A stretch of 34,174 nucleotides of DNA from Spirochaetota bacterium (GCA_023396615.1 JAEWVM010000225.1:1-34174); one strand, 5' to 3'; counted from the stretch's first letter, positions 17,309-26,397 are shown. Made by a program: numbers and translations. The notes: generated from the letters alone by a model not told the origin.

Positions 17309-17952
17309 TTATCTTTTCCTTTATAAGGCGGAAGAAGAACACGCCAGTTGAAAACAAGATAACGAATCCCTGACCAGGCAGTCAGAATTGTAACTACAAG
17401 CATCAGCCAATATGGTCCTGCTATGAGCCACTTGTCATGCATATCAGAAACTGTGACAGACCAAGCCGGTACCAGAGACAAATAGTGTCCTTTCATTATT
17501 TCTTCAGGTATAGTCATGTTGGCTCCGCGGACTATAAAAATCATAATGATGACCAGTATCGAAATCATCTGAAAAGCCGTCTTGATTTTACCAAAACGCG
17601 AAGTTCTTATAGACATCCCCTTCTTTACGGCAACGTAGCGCATAACAGTCACAAGCGCATCGCGTCCGATTATAACAATTATCATCCACAAAGGAATCAG
17701 ATAATCTATCAGAAGAAACGCTACTAAAGTTGAAATAACCAGAACTTTATCTGCAAGCGGATCAAGAAATTTACCCAATTCGGATTCCTGCTTTAGTTTA
17801 CGAGCGCTCCAGCCGTCAAAAAAATCAGTGAGCGAAGCAATGCTGAAAACTATCAGCGCCGCAAACTTCATAGATCTTTCAGGCTGAAAAATCAGATATA
17901 GAAATAACGGCATTAGAAATATTCTAAGAAGAGAAATAAGATTAGGAATCAT
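17305..17952 (-). CDS. pgsA: CDP-diacylglycerol--glycerol-3-phosphate 3-phosphatidyltransferase
   Basis: A CDP-alcohol phosphatidyltransferase that makes phosphatidylglycerophosphate in the inner membrane. I choose the ATG at 17952 (215 residues, MIPNLISLLRI, the usual PgsA opening) with GGTG 7 bases upstream, in preference to a TTG four codons earlier. The catalytic motif D43xxDG..AR(x8)G60xxxD64xxxD68 is complete ('TDFFDGWSARKLK...LGKFLDPLADK'). Several membrane helices follow. The start lies inside the 3' end of rimO (about 11-nt overlap) and the end overlaps pgpA by 4 nt. A ~45-residue loop between later helices ('RGANMTIPEEIMKGHYL...') is somewhat longer than in the shortest homologues. 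Confidence 0.93.
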   Translation of the reverse strand: MIPNLISLLRIFLMPLFLYLIFQPERSMKFAALIVFSIASLTDFFDGWSARKLKQESELGKFLDPLADKVLVISTLVAFLLIDYLIPLWMIIVIIGRDALVTVMRYVAVKKGMSIRTSRFGKIKTAFQMISILVIIMIFIVRGANMTIPEEIMKGHYLSLVPAWSVTVSDMHDKWLIAGPYWLMLVVTILTAWSGIRYLVFNWRVLLPPYKGKDK

Positions 17953-19231
17953 AATATTCACCAATTAAATCGTACTCGGTAGAATCAGTTATAACAGCTT
18001 CACAGAAGTCGTTAATTTTTACTTTATTTTTTTCATCAGTTAAGTAAAAAACTCCGTCTACTTCCGGCGCATCATATTCTGTTCTTCCGGCATAATGGAA
18101 TTCATCCAATTTTTCTTCTACAAGAATTTTTACCTTCTGACCCACCATTTTTAAAAGCGAGCCGCGCGATATTTCCTGTTGAAGCTTCATCAATTTCTCG
18201 AAACGGCGTTTCTTAGTCTTTGAGGGATTGTCTGCCAATTCCGCGGCAGGGGTATTTTCCTCCGGCGAAAACATAAAAGCACCCGCTTTATCAATGCGGG
18301 CTTTTTTCATAAAATCCAAGAGTTCATTAAAATCATCATCCGCTTCACCCGGATAACCTACCATAAATGTTGAACGAATTTTGATTCCGTTTACTTCAGA
18401 TCTTAGACGGCCGATAAGATCAAGATACTTTTCAGAACTTCCCTTGCGGTTCATTGAACGCAAAATTTTCTCCGAAGCATGCTGAAAAGGTATATCGATA
18501 TACTTTACGACTTTTTCATTTGAAGCAATAAGTTTAATTATTTTATCCGACAAATGATCCGGATGAATATACATGAGACGTATCCATTCAACCGTTTTAA
18601 TCCCGGAAATTTTATCAACTATCGAACAAAGATCGGATGATCCGAAAGAATATGAAGCTATATCCTGTGCGACAATGATAAGTTCTTTTGCTCCGCGTGA
18701 TGCGGCTTCCATTGCATCGGAATAAATACTATCCGGAGAAAAGGACAAATGGTCTCCGCGAATTATCGGAATCGCGCAGAAACTGCATCTGTTAGAACAG
18801 CCTTCTGCGATTTTAATATATTCATACGGCAATCCTAATTCAAGAGGAATGCGTTTTTCTGTTTGTATAAATTTTTCTGTTATTGCAAATAGACTCTTAA
18901 CTGCCGGAATAAATCCGTCATCATACAATCCGTAAACAAGATCAATTTCCGGGATATCAGCAAGAATATCTTTTTTATATCGTTCAGAAAGACAGCCGAG
19001 AACAGCAATTTTAGCACCTGAGAGTTTTAACTCAAGTGAATCGAGTATAACGGCGATGGACTCTTCTTTCGCTGACTGAATGAATCCGCATGTGTTTATA
19101 ACGACAAAATCGGAAGACTCTATGTCTTCCGATTGTACAAACCCGTTCTCAATCAAAGCGGCGTTAAGTCTTTCAGAATCAACCTGATTCTTAGAACAGC
19201 CTAGTGAAATTATGTGATATGTCAGGCTCAC
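17942..19231 (-). CDS. rimO: ribosomal protein S12 methylthiotransferase
   Basis: A 429-residue radical-SAM methylthiotransferase. RimO adds a methylthio group to an aspartate of ribosomal protein S12. The N-terminal cluster cysteines are C12, C48 and C80 ('ISLGCSKNQVDSE', 'INTCGFI', 'LGCLSE') and the radical-SAM cluster is C145, C149, C152 ('EGCSNRCSFC'). The 'SLGCSKNQVDSE' opening and the 'AIPIIRG' that follows favour RimO over MiaB. A C-terminal TRAM-like domain is present ('VGQKVKILVEE...'). I choose the GTG at 19231, which forms a GTGA overlap with the rodZ stop; a TTG two codons upstream is also open. No clear Shine-Dalgarno, consistent with coupling to rodZ. Confidence 0.92.
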   Translation of the reverse strand: MSLTYHIISLGCSKNQVDSERLNAALIENGFVQSEDIESSDFVVINTCGFIQSAKEESIAVILDSLELKLSGAKIAVLGCLSERYKKDILADIPEIDLVYGLYDDGFIPAVKSLFAITEKFIQTEKRIPLELGLPYEYIKIAEGCSNRCSFCAIPIIRGDHLSFSPDSIYSDAMEAASRGAKELIIVAQDIASYSFGSSDLCSIVDKISGIKTVEWIRLMYIHPDHLSDKIIKLIASNEKVVKYIDIPFQHASEKILRSMNRKGSSEKYLDLIGRLRSEVNGIKIRSTFMVGYPGEADDDFNELLDFMKKARIDKAGAFMFSPEENTPAAELADNPSKTKKRRFEKLMKLQQEISRGSLLKMVGQKVKILVEEKLDEFHYAGRTEYDAPEVDGVFYLTDEKNKVKINDFCEAVITDSTEYDLIGEYYDS

Positions 19232-20352
19232 TTCCAATCTTTAATTGAAATGGTATATTTATTCGGATTAGCAGGATCTTTTTCCCACTTTATTGTCTTT
19301 GAGGCAACTGTTCCTTTTCCGCCAAAAACAAAATCCTTATCATTAATCTTAACCTTCACGCCGCCTGCATTTCCGATTTTAACCTGAATGGCATTTGAAG
19401 CTTCCCATCTCTCTTTTCTGCCCTGACGAACAAGACCGGAAATTCTCTGCTGTCCGTCAAGATAGAGTTCAAGATATGTATTCTCAAGGAATTCTGCATC
19501 AAATGTTATTTTGAGATTGCGGTCATCCTGAGCAGTAACCTGAGGCGAATCAGATTCAGAAGCATTTGACTGATCTACAGAAGAATCTGCAGCACCTGAA
19601 AGCTCTATCAGGAATTTCCCTCTGTTTCCGGCTAATGCCTTCAACGTAATGGCAACATCTCTGTTCGCTCCGGGAAAAACAATTTTTGAAGGCTGATCAA
19701 GATTCAGAGTATAATTTGTTTTTTCAGGATGAGTCTGAATATCAACTGAATTAGCATTTATCTGTTTCACAAGAAAATAACACTCTTTTGAACCTACAAT
19801 AAACTGAACTGCTTCATCTTTAGAAGCAAGAATCATTCCCTTGTCATTCGAAAGTTTGAGAGCCAGAAGATTTTCAAAATCCGCAGTTTTCCCTTTTGAT
19901 GTGTATTCACTCTTTAAATCATCAATGGATCCTTCCGCAGAAGTATCCACACCGTTTGAAATAAATCTAAACAAAAGGAAAAAAAGAAAAATCGCAAGTA
20001 CGCAACCGACAACGACAAAAATTCCCCTTTTCGCTCCGCCAAGAGAAGGCACACCGAAATTAATAGAAGTCATCTTGCCGGTAGGCTTTGTAAGTTCTTC
20101 AAGAGGAGTTACGCTCTCTCCTATTTTAAATCCTTTATATGCCTGAACCATAGACTCGGAATCAAGTCTAAGATAATCTGCATAATTTCTCAAAAAACCC
20201 ATCGCATAGGTTTCACTTGGAAAATAATCGAAATCCTCATTTTCCAAAGCTTCGAGATATGTAGGCGCGATATTCGTATCCTTGGTAACATCGGAAAGAC
20301 TCAGCTTCCGTGCTTCGCGCGTTGATTTTAGCTTTTCACCTATACTATCCAC
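19228..20352 (-). CDS. rodZ: RodZ-like cytoskeletal membrane protein (HTH, TM, DUF4115)
   Basis: A 374-residue protein in the RodZ layout: an N-terminal Cro/CI-like HTH (about 5-75, 'IGEKLKSTREARKLSLSDV...GFLRNYADYL'), a single membrane helix (about 110-131) and a periplasmic C-terminal beta-rich domain with the DUF4115 hallmark ('RQGRKERWEASNAIQVKIGNAGGVKVKI'). RodZ links MreB to the wall-elongation machinery. The start is GTG with GGAGGAG six bases upstream, the site overlapping the last lolA codons, so lolA and rodZ are likely coupled. mreB itself is not in the window. Confidence 0.85.
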   Translation of the reverse strand: MDSIGEKLKSTREARKLSLSDVTKDTNIAPTYLEALENEDFDYFPSETYAMGFLRNYADYLRLDSESMVQAYKGFKIGESVTPLEELTKPTGKMTSINFGVPSLGGAKRGIFVVVGCVLAIFLFFLLFRFISNGVDTSAEGSIDDLKSEYTSKGKTADFENLLALKLSNDKGMILASKDEAVQFIVGSKECYFLVKQINANSVDIQTHPEKTNYTLNLDQPSKIVFPGANRDVAITLKALAGNRGKFLIELSGAADSSVDQSNASESDSPQVTAQDDRNLKITFDAEFLENTYLELYLDGQQRISGLVRQGRKERWEASNAIQVKIGNAGGVKVKINDKDFVFGGKGTVASKTIKWEKDPANPNKYTISIKDWK

Positions 20353-20355
20353 TTT

Positions 20356-21039
20356 CTACTCCTCCGACAGCATAGGGTTCTTTATCACCCTTGCATTCGC
20401 CGGTTTATCCATTTTGAAAATTCCCTTTGGAAAATCTTTTCCTGTATCAATCTTTGAAAAACGTATTTTAACTGTTTTTCCGGCCGAAGTGACACCTTCA
20501 GCTCTGGTAATTAGATAATTTTCATCGATCCAGATATTCATTGTCTTAAAACCGCTTCGGCTCTCTTTCTGCTGAAGATGGATCATATAATATTTCTTAC
20601 CGTCTTTATCTGTAAAAGGCTGTTCTTTCTGGGCAAACTTATAATGATATTTTTTAAATAGTCTCTGAAGACCAGTCCTTGAATTTGACGAAAAAATACC
20701 GCTTTCGTCATCCTTCAAATCCTGTTCTGCAACAACATTTAAACTCGGAATATAAAGCCACATAACACGTCCGTCAGAAACAAGCTTCTGTCCGGCAGGG
20801 CTGAAAAAATCAACCAAGAGATAATTAGGAAATTTTGTTTTTATAGTTCCGCTTCGAACGGTTTTTTTACCGCCCTTTTCGCTTTCTATAACGAAATCCG
20901 CACTCATTCCTTCAAATGAAGCATACTTCTTCTTAACTTCATCGACAACATCACTTACTGTCGTGAACGTAAACTTTGCGGAAAGAAACGCAGGAAGCAG
21001 AAGCAAAAGGAGCGTGATAGTATTTTTTTTTGTATTCAT
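20356..21039 (-). CDS. LolA-like outer-membrane lipoprotein carrier
   Basis: A 227-residue protein with a Sec signal peptide (hydrophobic run of leucines, cleavage probably after 'AFLSA'). The mature part shows the LolA/LolB half-barrel pattern: 'YASFEGMSADFVIESE', 'SGTIKTKFPNYLLVDFFSPAGQKLVSDGRVMWLYIPSLN', 'YYMIHLQQKES...MNIWIDENYLITRAEGVTSAGKTVKIRFSKI'. LolA ferries lipoproteins through the periplasm; divergent forms are often annotated only as outer membrane lipoprotein carrier protein LolA, and this one is divergent enough that I leave the symbol empty. First gene of the six-gene operon through HIT. The ATG has no strong Shine-Dalgarno. Confidence 0.8.
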   Translation of the reverse strand: MNTKKNTITLLLLLLPAFLSAKFTFTTVSDVVDEVKKKYASFEGMSADFVIESEKGGKKTVRSGTIKTKFPNYLLVDFFSPAGQKLVSDGRVMWLYIPSLNVVAEQDLKDDESGIFSSNSRTGLQRLFKKYHYKFAQKEQPFTDKDGKKYYMIHLQQKESRSGFKTMNIWIDENYLITRAEGVTSAGKTVKIRFSKIDTGKDFPKGIFKMDKPANARVIKNPMLSEE

Positions 21040-21186
21040 AAAAAACCAGAATTTTTCTTTTTAGCAATTGCATAATTTGAAGCAAAAAAGTCAATCACAA
21101 ACAAAAGATTTTTTTCATCACCTGATAAACAAGTAGACAAATAAAGACTCCGGACAAGAATGTATCCAACAAACTTCGGGTGACTT

Positions 21187-21369
21187 ATGAAAAAAACCTC
21201 ATTGATCTCTTTTCAGGCTAAAATCGATTCTTTTCATAATGAAAAAATTGAAGCAGAAACTCACGAAAACCACCCGGCAAACCTTGAAACAGGAAGAATA
21301 TATTTTTCTATAGGATCTTCTGAAATCAAAACCACCTTACTAAGAAAAACACCTCATTATTCAGCATGA
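21187..21369 (+). CDS. possible 60-residue protein, doubtful
   Basis: A 60-codon ORF in the only sizeable gap between lolA and the phosphodiesterase gene, beginning MKKTSLISFQAK and ending in PHYSA. It is hydrophilic with no membrane segment and no motif I know. A weak GGTGA lies upstream and the last 13 bases overlap the 3' end of the convergent phosphodiesterase gene. Without it, the stretch 21040-21356 would hold only an AT-rich region in which I see no strong promoter or RNA. It could be real or chance. Confidence 0.3.
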   Translation: MKKTSLISFQAKIDSFHNEKIEAETHENHPANLETGRIYFSIGSSEIKTTLLRKTPHYSA

Positions 21370-21803
21370 AATCTTTTTAAAATGGGATCACCTTCCGGAA
21401 AGTTATCCCATTCTGCATAATAACCGTTAAATAGACTTCCCGGGTTAACTAGCCGAATTCCGCCATGCATATAATGAACCTGTTCATGAGTGTGTCCGAA
21501 AAAAACAACATCCGCATTCATAGATTTTGCTCTCAACCGAAGATGATCAAGCCCGCTTTTAACGGAATAGCCTTCTCCATGAGTTATAAAGATATTTATA
21601 TTTGATATAGATAAACTTATTTCGTTATCAGCGTACACGTTATCGGTATTTCCGCGTACGGCATAAAGTTTTCCTGAAAAATCAGAAGGGATATCGGAAA
21701 AGCCGTCCCCGCAGAATATCAGAATATCCGGCGAGGATTCGGCAATTATCAGCTCAAAAGTCTTTTTGTTTCCATGTGAATCCGAAGCAATAACTACTTT
21801 CAT
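21357..21803 (-). CDS. YfcE/MJ0936-family metallophosphoesterase
   Basis: A 148-residue calcineurin-like phosphoesterase. All dimetal motifs are visible: 'SDSHG' with D8 and H10, 'CGDG' with D33, 'RGNTD' with N52, 'THGEGY' with H75 and 'GHTHEQ' with H104 and H106. Small family members (YfcE type) hydrolyse phosphodiesters in the cytoplasm; physiological substrate unknown. It starts 15 bp after the secreted NTF2-like gene, with no obvious ribosome binding site, so it may depend on translation of that gene. Confidence 0.88.
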   Translation of the reverse strand: MKVVIASDSHGNKKTFELIIAESSPDILIFCGDGFSDIPSDFSGKLYAVRGNTDNVYADNEISLSISNINIFITHGEGYSVKSGLDHLRLRAKSMNADVVFFGHTHEQVHYMHGGIRLVNPGSLFNGYYAEWDNFPEGDPILKRFHAE

Positions 21804-21818
21804 TGAGGCAGAATGCTG

Positions 21819-22466
21819 TTATTCAGCTTCTTCAATTTGAGGCATGTCTGAATCATCAGCTTCACCTTCATCGGTCTCAGGAACATCAGGAGCATCCTGT
21901 TTTTCGGTATATTTATCCATCTGACCGATTATACCGCTTGCGAGGTCATCTGAACCGTTAAGAATCCATTTGCCGTCTTTTTCAGAAACTGAAATCTCAA
22001 CATCTGTCTCAACTCTTGCATGCTTTTTATCTGCAACCGATTTGGTTATAAAATCCGCCATAAGTTTGGCAACCAATGCATCCTTTTCTTTCTCCGACTT
22101 GACATTTTCAACAGCCGCCTGAACTTTCTCTGAAGAAAATTCAGTTTCCATAGCAAGCATAAATCTAGGCATGTCAGGAGCTGATATTTTCGTTTTAACA
22201 ACAACATCCCCATTTTCCGAGACGCTTGATGATATAATCTTATAAGTGATCTGACCAGTGATTATTCTCATCACAGGCACAAACGCCGCATATTGATCCT
22301 CAACATCAAAACCGCCCTCAATAAATCCGCCGGCTTTAAGGAAATCACCCTTTTTTACACTTTCTAAAAAACTTATAACGGCCTTTTCCGCAGCTTTTTT
22401 ATCAGGCTTTGCACTCAATGCAACTGAAGCAAAAATACAAAGAACGGCTACAAATAATTTCTTCAT
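21819..22466 (-). CDS. secreted NTF2-like (DUF4878-like) protein with acidic tail
   Basis: I start at the ATG at 22466, which has AGGAG and gives a clean signal peptide (MKKLFVAVLCIFASVALSA); the open frame extends 28 codons upstream but without a signal-like start. The 215-residue product has a region resembling DUF4878/NTF2-like lumazine-type folds: 'KAAEKAVISFLESVKKGDFLKAGGFI...' followed by strands 'VSENGDVVVKTKISAP' and 'VETDVEISVSEKDGKWILNG'. The last ~25 residues are strongly acidic ('DEGEADDSDMPQIEEAE'). It is probably periplasmic. No catalytic motif; function unknown. About 85 nt of leader separate it from the terminator of the preceding operon. Confidence 0.65.
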   Translation of the reverse strand: MKKLFVAVLCIFASVALSAKPDKKAAEKAVISFLESVKKGDFLKAGGFIEGGFDVEDQYAAFVPVMRIITGQITYKIISSSVSENGDVVVKTKISAPDMPRFMLAMETEFSSEKVQAAVENVKSEKEKDALVAKLMADFITKSVADKKHARVETDVEISVSEKDGKWILNGSDDLASGIIGQMDKYTEKQDAPDVPETDEGEADDSDMPQIEEAE

Positions 22467-22551
22467 AAAATCTCCTATGATTATTCGAAACGTCTGTTTA
22501 TGAACTACTATCCGTTTTATTTCAAGAACTAAATTATAATTATAAAACACA

Positions 22552-22575
22552 AAAAATCCGCTTACGCGGATTTTT
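22552..22575. terminator. rho-independent terminator after the scpA-rpsA-TPR operon
   Basis: A perfect 10-bp inverted repeat (22552-22561 and 22566-22575) with a 4-nt loop and A/T-rich flanks, so it reads as a terminator on both strands. On the minus strand the stem is followed by a T-rich run, 26 bases past the stop of the TPR gene. It cleanly separates that operon from the NTF2-like gene. Confidence 0.8.
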
Positions 22576-22600
22576 CATTATATGCCGATTATTGCATAAT

Positions 22601-23353
22601 TTATTTTTTCGCAGGAACTTCTTCAGGTTTGGTATTCAAAAGCATCAATCTCGCGGTAGCATAATCTGAATGCAGAGTATTTGTATGCTGAACTTTCACC
22701 TTTTCATAATACTCTTTCGCCTTCGCCAAATCACCCTTTTTTTGGTACATTCTTCCTATATCATACAGATTACGGGCATTGAATTTTCCGTTTGGATATT
22801 TCTTCTCAATCGAAAGATAATTTTCAAGAGCCTTATCAATATTACCTGAATTTTCATAAGATACACCTATTGAAAAAAGCGCAAGAGGAGCGAGTTCTGA
22901 TTCAGGATTTTCTTTTATAAAAAGCTCAAAATACTTAATAGCTTCTTCGTTCTTTTCCGCCTCAAGATAATAACCGCCTGCAAGATAATAACCATCGCGG
23001 GCAATATAGCCGAATTTGCTTTTTTCCTTCAACTTCACAATTTTAACTGCAGTATCGGCCTTAAGCTCATTTATCTTAGAATTCAATAGATCATAGTTTT
23101 CCATAGTGCGCGGGATATCTTCAGATATCTTTCTCACAGAATCATCAAAATCATCGGAAATCTTTGCATACTCCGCAAGAGAATCATCCACAGACTTCTG
23201 ATACAATACGGCACCAACTACCGCAGCAGCGCAAAGAAGAACAATAGTACATACAACAGCGATAGCGGCTTTTTTATGTTTCTTGATCGAATCTTTAATA
23301 CGCATCAGAAATTTTTCAATTGCGTCTCTTTTTATTTCGAGTTTATTAATCAT
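22601..23353 (-). CDS. membrane-anchored TPR protein
   Basis: A 250-residue protein with a cytoplasmic basic N terminus, one membrane helix (about 29-51) and a TPR-rich remainder. The repeats show at about 120-245 ('AGGYYLEAEKNEEAIKYFELFIKENPES', 'LALFSIGVSYENSGNIDKALENYLSIEKKYP', 'LYDIGRMYQKKGDLAKAKEYYEKV'). The layout is like YfgM-type or other TPR scaffolds that work next to the Sec translocon or division machinery, but I do not recognise an orthologue. It is the last gene of the operon after rpsA, 12 bp beyond it. Confidence 0.78.
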   Translation of the reverse strand: MINKLEIKRDAIEKFLMRIKDSIKKHKKAAIAVVCTIVLLCAAAVVGAVLYQKSVDDSLAEYAKISDDFDDSVRKISEDIPRTMENYDLLNSKINELKADTAVKIVKLKEKSKFGYIARDGYYLAGGYYLEAEKNEEAIKYFELFIKENPESELAPLALFSIGVSYENSGNIDKALENYLSIEKKYPNGKFNARNLYDIGRMYQKKGDLAKAKEYYEKVKVQHTNTLHSDYATARLMLLNTKPEEVPAKK

Positions 23354-23365
23354 TTTTTAACTCCG

Positions 23366-25042
23366 TTAGTTTGCTTTTTCCATCTTATTTTTCAAAAGAT
23401 CGGCAATACTGGCAGTATTTGAAGTGCTGCCGCCCATAACTTTTGAAAGCTCTTCTTTTTCGGACATAATGTCAAAACCCTTGATGCTGAGAGAAATTTT
23501 CTTTTTATCTACATCAACATCAAGAACAACCGCATTAACGGAATCTCCAATCTTAAAAACAGAATTTACATCTTCTATTTTATTGCGGGAAAGTTCCGAA
23601 AGATGAACAAGTCCTTCAACTTTATCATCAAGTTTTACGAATACACCGAATGAAGTGATGCTTGATACCGTTCCGCTTACCTTTGAACGCGGCGGGAATT
23701 TTTCTTTAACATCTTCCCATGGCGAACGGGTAAGCTGTTTGATACCGCATGAAATCTTCATTTCATCGGAATTTGCAGACAGAATTTTAACCTTTAGAGA
23801 ATCACCCGGTTTAAAGCTTGAAGAAAGATCAACTTTTTCATCATCCCATGAAATATCGGAAACATGAACAAGTGCGTCAATATCGTTTGCAAGATTCACA
23901 AAAAGACCGAAAGGAGCGATACGCGCAACCTTTGAATCAACAACAGAACCTACACGATTCTTCGAAAGATAATCAACAAACGGATTCACTTCCGCCTGTT
24001 TGATGCTCAAAGAAATACGGCGCTCTGCCTTGTTAATATCAGTTATTACCGCATCGACCACATCATCTTTCTTATAAAGTTCTTTAGGGTTAACAATTTT
24101 CTTTATCCACGAAATCTCACCGGAGCTGACAAGACCCTCGATACCGTTTTCGATCTCGGCGAATATTCCAAAACTGGTCACAGTTGTTACTGTTCCCTTA
24201 ACTTTATCTCCGGTTCTGTATTTCTTATCAATCGTCTCCCAAGGATCAGCTGTCATCTGCTTGATTCCAAGTGCGATTTTTCTGTTTTCAAGATCCATTG
24301 AAAGAATCTTAAACTCACCCTTGTCACCGATTTTCAGTATGTTCTTTCTTTTAACTCCCTTGCTCCATGAAAGGTCATTATTATGGAGAAGAGCCTCATA
24401 TCCGTTTATGCTTACGAAAGTTCCGAAGTCGGCAAAACTTACAACAGTACCGGAGACAACATCTCCTTCCTTGTACTTTGAAGAAATTTCAGCCCATGCT
24501 TTCTCTTTTATTTCGTCAACTACCATCTTGCGTGAAAGAATTACATTTTTCTTTTTGAGATCAATTTGAATAACCTTAAAATCATAAGAACGGCTGAAAG
24601 AATCATCTTCCTTAATTCTTATATCTCCGGCTTCTTTGATAGGAAGAAATCCGGTCACACCGTCAAACTCAACGACTGCGCCGTTCGGAAGTTTCTTTAT
24701 TAGTTTTCCTGATACTCTTTCGTTTCCGGCAGAAGCCCAGGTTTCAAAATTTTTCCATTTTTCAATCTGAACGACAGCTCTCTTTGAAAGCTGATACATT
24801 CCTTCGCTGAGTCTCGAAGATTTAATCAAAACATCGTGCTTTTCACCTTGCTCGGGAGCTTTATCGAACTCATTCAAAAAGACTTTTCCTTCTACTTTTC
24901 CGCCTATATTAAGATAGGCGAACTTAGAATCAACTGAAACAACTTCTCCCTGAACAATCTTACCCTGCTCGATTGACGGCGAGGAATTCAATAGCTCTTC
25001 CATTGTCATACTGTCATCGAACCGTTTATTAGCCTCTGTCAT
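23366..25042 (-). CDS. rpsA: 30S ribosomal protein S1
   Basis: A 558-residue S1 with six S1 (OB-fold) repeats at about 25-88, 106-173, 192-262, 277-348, 364-434 and 451-521; the first two are the most degenerate, as in E. coli S1. Later repeats show the usual 'GxVxxVTSFGxFxEIxxGIEGLVxxxEI' pattern. S1 helps mRNA bind the 30S subunit. AAGGTGA sits 4-5 bases before the ATG, nine bases after the cmk stop; the cmk-rpsA order is widely conserved. Confidence 0.95.
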   Translation of the reverse strand: MTEANKRFDDSMTMEELLNSSPSIEQGKIVQGEVVSVDSKFAYLNIGGKVEGKVFLNEFDKAPEQGEKHDVLIKSSRLSEGMYQLSKRAVVQIEKWKNFETWASAGNERVSGKLIKKLPNGAVVEFDGVTGFLPIKEAGDIRIKEDDSFSRSYDFKVIQIDLKKKNVILSRKMVVDEIKEKAWAEISSKYKEGDVVSGTVVSFADFGTFVSINGYEALLHNNDLSWSKGVKRKNILKIGDKGEFKILSMDLENRKIALGIKQMTADPWETIDKKYRTGDKVKGTVTTVTSFGIFAEIENGIEGLVSSGEISWIKKIVNPKELYKKDDVVDAVITDINKAERRISLSIKQAEVNPFVDYLSKNRVGSVVDSKVARIAPFGLFVNLANDIDALVHVSDISWDDEKVDLSSSFKPGDSLKVKILSANSDEMKISCGIKQLTRSPWEDVKEKFPPRSKVSGTVSSITSFGVFVKLDDKVEGLVHLSELSRNKIEDVNSVFKIGDSVNAVVLDVDVDKKKISLSIKGFDIMSEKEELSKVMGGSTSNTASIADLLKNKMEKAN

Positions 25043-25051
25043 AAAATCACC

Positions 25052-25735
25052 TTAGATACCTTTAGCATTATCTTTTATAATCTGAACAATCTTTTCAAGA
25101 ACTTCGTCTTTTGTCAAAAAGGAAGTATCAACATAAACCGCATCATCAGCCTGCTTGAGAGCCCCGAAACCGCGGGAGCGATCCTGATCATCGCGTATGA
25201 TTATCTGATTTTTTATATCATTTACGTCAACAGTTTTTCCCATAGAGGCATATTCTTTAACCCTGCGGTCAGCTCTGACATCTGCAGAGGCATCAATATA
25301 AAGCTTAACATCAGCGTCAGGAAAAACTACTGTTCCGATATCCCTTCCGTCCATTATAACCGATTCTTCCTCAGCCCATTTACGAAGAAGAGAATTTACA
25401 AATTCGCGTATCCGGCGGTTATCCGAGATCTTGCTGATATTCTTTACAACTGTCTCGCTTCTGATATCATTACTAACGTCTCTCTCATTTAGATAAGTAT
25501 AAGTTGTACCGTCTTCCGCGAATTTCTGCGATATTGAGAAAGAACCACCGAGAAGAGAATCATCGCATGAATCAAACGAACCGCCGCTTTTTTCCAGAAA
25601 GAAAAGGGTTATCGTTCGGTAAATTGCGCCTGAATCGATATATTTGATACCAAGCCGACGCGCGGCAAGCTTTGAAATACTGCTTTTTCCCGAACCTGCA
25701 GGTCCGTCAACAGCAACCTTATATGTTTTTTTCAT
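25052..25735 (-). CDS. cmk: cytidylate kinase
   Basis: A 227-residue (d)CMP kinase. The P-loop is 'GPAGSGKSS' (about 11-19), followed by 'LGIKYIDSGAIYRTIT' (CMP binding), 'VIMDGRDIGTVVFPDADVKLYIDAS' and 'RDDQDRSRGFGALKQADDAVYVDTS' (lid), all family hallmarks. It lies between scpB and rpsA with short gaps. No perfect Shine-Dalgarno is seen at the ATG. Confidence 0.94.
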   Translation of the reverse strand: MKKTYKVAVDGPAGSGKSSISKLAARRLGIKYIDSGAIYRTITLFFLEKSGGSFDSCDDSLLGGSFSISQKFAEDGTTYTYLNERDVSNDIRSETVVKNISKISDNRRIREFVNSLLRKWAEEESVIMDGRDIGTVVFPDADVKLYIDASADVRADRRVKEYASMGKTVDVNDIKNQIIIRDDQDRSRGFGALKQADDAVYVDTSFLTKDEVLEKIVQIIKDNAKGI

Positions 25736-25753
25736 GCTTCCATAAAGGGAAAT

Positions 25754-25790
25754 AAGCTTAAAAAAAACAATAAAAAAAGATTTTAAGCTT
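25754..25790. repeat. inverted repeat at the scpB stop
   Basis: AAGCTTAAAA (25754-25763) and TTTTAAGCTT (25781-25790) are exact inverted copies flanking a 17-nt A-rich loop, spanning the scpB stop codon and the gap before cmk. The large loop and missing run make a simple terminator unlikely; it could moderate expression of cmk-rpsA or stabilise mRNA ends. Confidence 0.4.
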
Positions 25791-26397
25791 CTTCAGTTTC
25801 ATCAAAAGAAAATTCTTTGATTTCAACAAGCTTCGGAAGGTCAGAAAGCTGAGTTAAACCGAAAAGACGGAGAAACTCGTCCGTAGTACCGTAAGCAAGA
25901 GGTCTTCCTGGAAGCTCTTTGCGGCCGACAGGTTTTATCAAATTGCGTTTCATGAGATTTGAAACCATCATTCGGGATGAAACTCCTCGAAGCTCATCAA
26001 TTTCGGCGAGTACGATAGGCTGTTTATATGATATAATCGACAATGTCTCAAGCATTCCTTTTGAAAGAGGTTCCTTTTTTTTGAAACCGAGCACCTTTCT
26101 CACAACTGATCCGCACTTCGGATTTGTTACAAACTGAAAACCGCCGGAAATTTCGACAAGCTTGATTCCCCCGTCACGCTCCGCGTATTCATCTAGAAGC
26201 GAATCGAGAATAATTTTGGCTTCAGTAGCATCGATCTCAAAATTTTTAACAAAAAAAGAAATCGGCACAGGCTCATTTGACAGAAAGAGAATAGCCTCAA
26301 ACGCTGAATTTAAATCAACATCTTTAATTTCTTCAGTTGTTTCTTCCGAAGAAAGTTCTATTGCTTCTGCTTCTTTTTCTGAAATTTCATTGTCCAT
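25783..26397 (-). CDS. scpB: segregation and condensation protein B
   Basis: A 204-residue ScpB, the winged-helix subunit of the SMC-ScpAB condensin. Recognisable parts are 'FEAILFLSNEPVPISFFVKNF' near the N terminus, 'VRKVLGFKKKEPLSKGMLETLSIISYKQPIVLAEIDELRGVSS' and 'GRPLAYGTTDEFLRLFGL'. An acidic N-terminal extension of ~25 residues precedes the domain. The ATG directly abuts the scpA stop (TAA then ATG), so they are coupled. smc is not in the window. Confidence 0.93.
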   Translation of the reverse strand: MDNEISEKEAEAIELSSEETTEEIKDVDLNSAFEAILFLSNEPVPISFFVKNFEIDATEAKIILDSLLDEYAERDGGIKLVEISGGFQFVTNPKCGSVVRKVLGFKKKEPLSKGMLETLSIISYKQPIVLAEIDELRGVSSRMMVSNLMKRNLIKPVGRKELPGRPLAYGTTDEFLRLFGLTQLSDLPKLVEIKEFSFDETEEA

